From Methylocystaceae bacterium (GTDB lineage Bacteria > Pseudomonadota > Alphaproteobacteria > Rhizobiales > Beijerinckiaceae), in the NCBI GenBank assembly GCA_003152255.1, contig PLZT01000474.1:1-6256 (forward strand): 6,256 nucleotides of DNA, read 5' to 3'. Made by a program: the position numbers and the translations under genes. Shown piece after piece: positions 5,538-6,256 of the stretch. Each line of letters opens with the position of its first letter. Positions within the stretch are counted from its first letter, which is position 1. A model generated the notes under the pieces. That model did no database searches, was not told where the DNA came from, and was given only the letters and a program-made list of their open reading frames with translations.

Positions 5538-5849
5538 ATGCGTATCTTAATGATTGTCACAATCCCCGTCGAGACCGGCAACGCGGCCGCCAAGGCCGGA
5601 AAGCTCGGCGCGACGATCGGATCCATTCTGGCGGATTTGAAACCGGAGGCGGTTTATTTCACCGACCGCGACGGCCAGCGCGCGGGCTATATTATTCTCG
5701 ATTTGCCCGACGCCTCCCATATCCCGGCGGTCTCGGAGCCTTTTTTCCTCGCCTTCAACGCCAAAGTCGAGATTCACCCGGTGATGATCCCCGCGGATCT
5801 CGAAAAGGCGAGCGGCGCGATCGACCAAGCGGCCAAAAAATACACCTAA
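5538..5849 (+). CDS. Uncharacterised small cytoplasmic protein (103 aa)
   Basis: I recognise no named family with confidence. The protein has no signal peptide, membrane helix or cysteine. The pattern suggests a compact alpha/beta domain: strand MRILMIVTIPV (1-11), helix about 13-34, strand EAVYFTD (37-43), strand GYIILDLP (50-57), helix about 59-71, strand KVEIHPVMI (76-84) and a C-terminal helix (about 86-101). That order resembles the dimeric ferredoxin-like fold of small mono-oxygenase-like and stress-response barrel proteins, but no catalytic residue can be named. I have the impression that similar proteins occur in many soil bacteria. The gene is single, between cfa and a Uma2-type gene, with its own promoter and ribosome site and a hairpin after it, so it looks like a separately and perhaps strongly expressed unit. 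Confidence 0.88.
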   Translation: MRILMIVTIPVETGNAAAKAGKLGATIGSILADLKPEAVYFTDRDGQRAGYIILDLPDASHIPAVSEPFFLAFNAKVEIHPVMIPADLEKASGAIDQAAKKYT

Positions 5850-5851
5850 TC

Positions 5852-5882
5852 CGGGGGGCGGGAGCGAAACTCTCTTCCCCCG
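5852..5882 (+). terminator. Imperfect hairpin after the 103-aa gene
   Basis: CGGGGGGCGGGAG (5852-5864) pairs with CTCTCTTCCCCCG (5870-5882) over 13 positions, with one C-T mismatch and two G-T wobbles, around a 5-nt CGAAA loop. It starts 3 nt after the TAA stop. No T tract follows, so it is a plausible but non-classical terminator. Confidence 0.45.
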
Positions 5883-5918
5883 ATAGCCCCCGCGCCCGCT
5901 TCGCGCTATCATTCCGGC

Positions 5919-6256
5919 ATGAACGCGCTCCCGCAAACCCGCCTCACCGTCGACGATTTCCTCGCCTGGAGCGAAAGCCAGCCGGGGCGCTATGAACTCG
6001 TCGATGGCGTGGTTGTCGCGCAAGTCGCCGAGCACGCGTCGCACGCGGAAATGAAGCTCGCGGTCTGGGTGGCCCTGCGCGACGCCATAGCCAGGCGCGG
6101 AGCGCCCTGTCACGTGCTGCCGGACGGGATGGCCGTGCGGGTGAACAAATCCACCATCTACGAGCCAGACGCGCTGGTCTATTGCGGACCAAAGCTGCCG
6201 CCGGACGCGCTGCTGCTCGAGAACCCGATGATCCTGGTCGAGGTCGCCTCGCCCTC
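5919..6256 (+). CDS. Uma2 family (DUF820) restriction-endonuclease-fold protein, 5' part
   Basis: The first 112 codons are present; the right edge cuts the gene. The N-terminus MNALPQTRLTVDDFLAWSES is followed by RYELVDGVVV (24-33), a typical Uma2/DUF820 block. LPDGMAVRV (67-75), YEPDALVY (81-88) and LVEVASPS (106 on) follow. In the PD-(D/E)XK nuclease fold, Asp84 and Glu108 are the expected metal-binding acidic residues; the partner lysine region lies beyond the window. The family is widespread, often in many copies, especially in cyanobacteria, and its biological role is not settled, so nuclease activity is inferred from fold only. No Shine-Dalgarno sequence is visible. A TATCAT hexamer (5907-5912) ends 6 nt before the ATG, which could mean a leaderless transcript. 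Confidence 0.88.
   Translation, partial: MNALPQTRLTVDDFLAWSESQPGRYELVDGVVVAQVAEHASHAEMKLAVWVALRDAIARRGAPCHVLPDGMAVRVNKSTIYEPDALVYCGPKLPPDALLLENPMILVEVASP

Overview
The window reads as chromosomal DNA from a high-G+C alphaproteobacterium, most likely Hyphomicrobiales (Rhizobiales). The support is an IalB-family periplasmic protein, a ubiG next to a divergent lysC (an order I recall from many alphaproteobacteria), weak or absent Shine-Dalgarno sequences at several genes, and an intergenic hairpin repeat (CCTTCTCCC...GGGAGAAGG...GGATGAGGG) of a type common in this class. A methanotroph-like or Beijerinckiaceae-like host is possible, but the sequence alone does not prove it.

Layout, left to right. 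On the minus strand, ubiG (ubiquinone O-methyltransferase) is followed 50 bp downstream by a secreted IalB-like protein whose stop codon is at the left edge. Next comes an AT-rich block (about 1640-2570) with one minus-strand gene for an unrecognised membrane-anchored protein. This block is bracketed by two inverted copies of the hairpin repeat (1512-1565 and 2665-2718). Outside each copy is a matching GGCTATAACCCC promoter-like element, one firing left into ubiG and one firing right into lysC. On the plus strand follow lysC (aspartokinase), a strong hairpin, cfa (cyclopropane-fatty-acyl-phospholipid synthase), a 103-aa uncharacterised protein with its own good promoter and ribosome binding site, an imperfect hairpin, and the start of a Uma2-family (DUF820) nuclease-fold gene cut by the right edge.

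Most genes are housekeeping: ubiquinone synthesis, the first step of the aspartate amino-acid pathway, and membrane lipid modification. The accessory part is the AT-rich gene between ubiG and lysC, which looks like an insertion into an ancestral divergent promoter region. I find no convincing new multi-gene system. The points most worth checking are the inverted-repeat bracket with paired promoters, the orphan gene inside it, and a well-placed in-frame internal start in lysC that could give a separate ACT-domain (beta) subunit.
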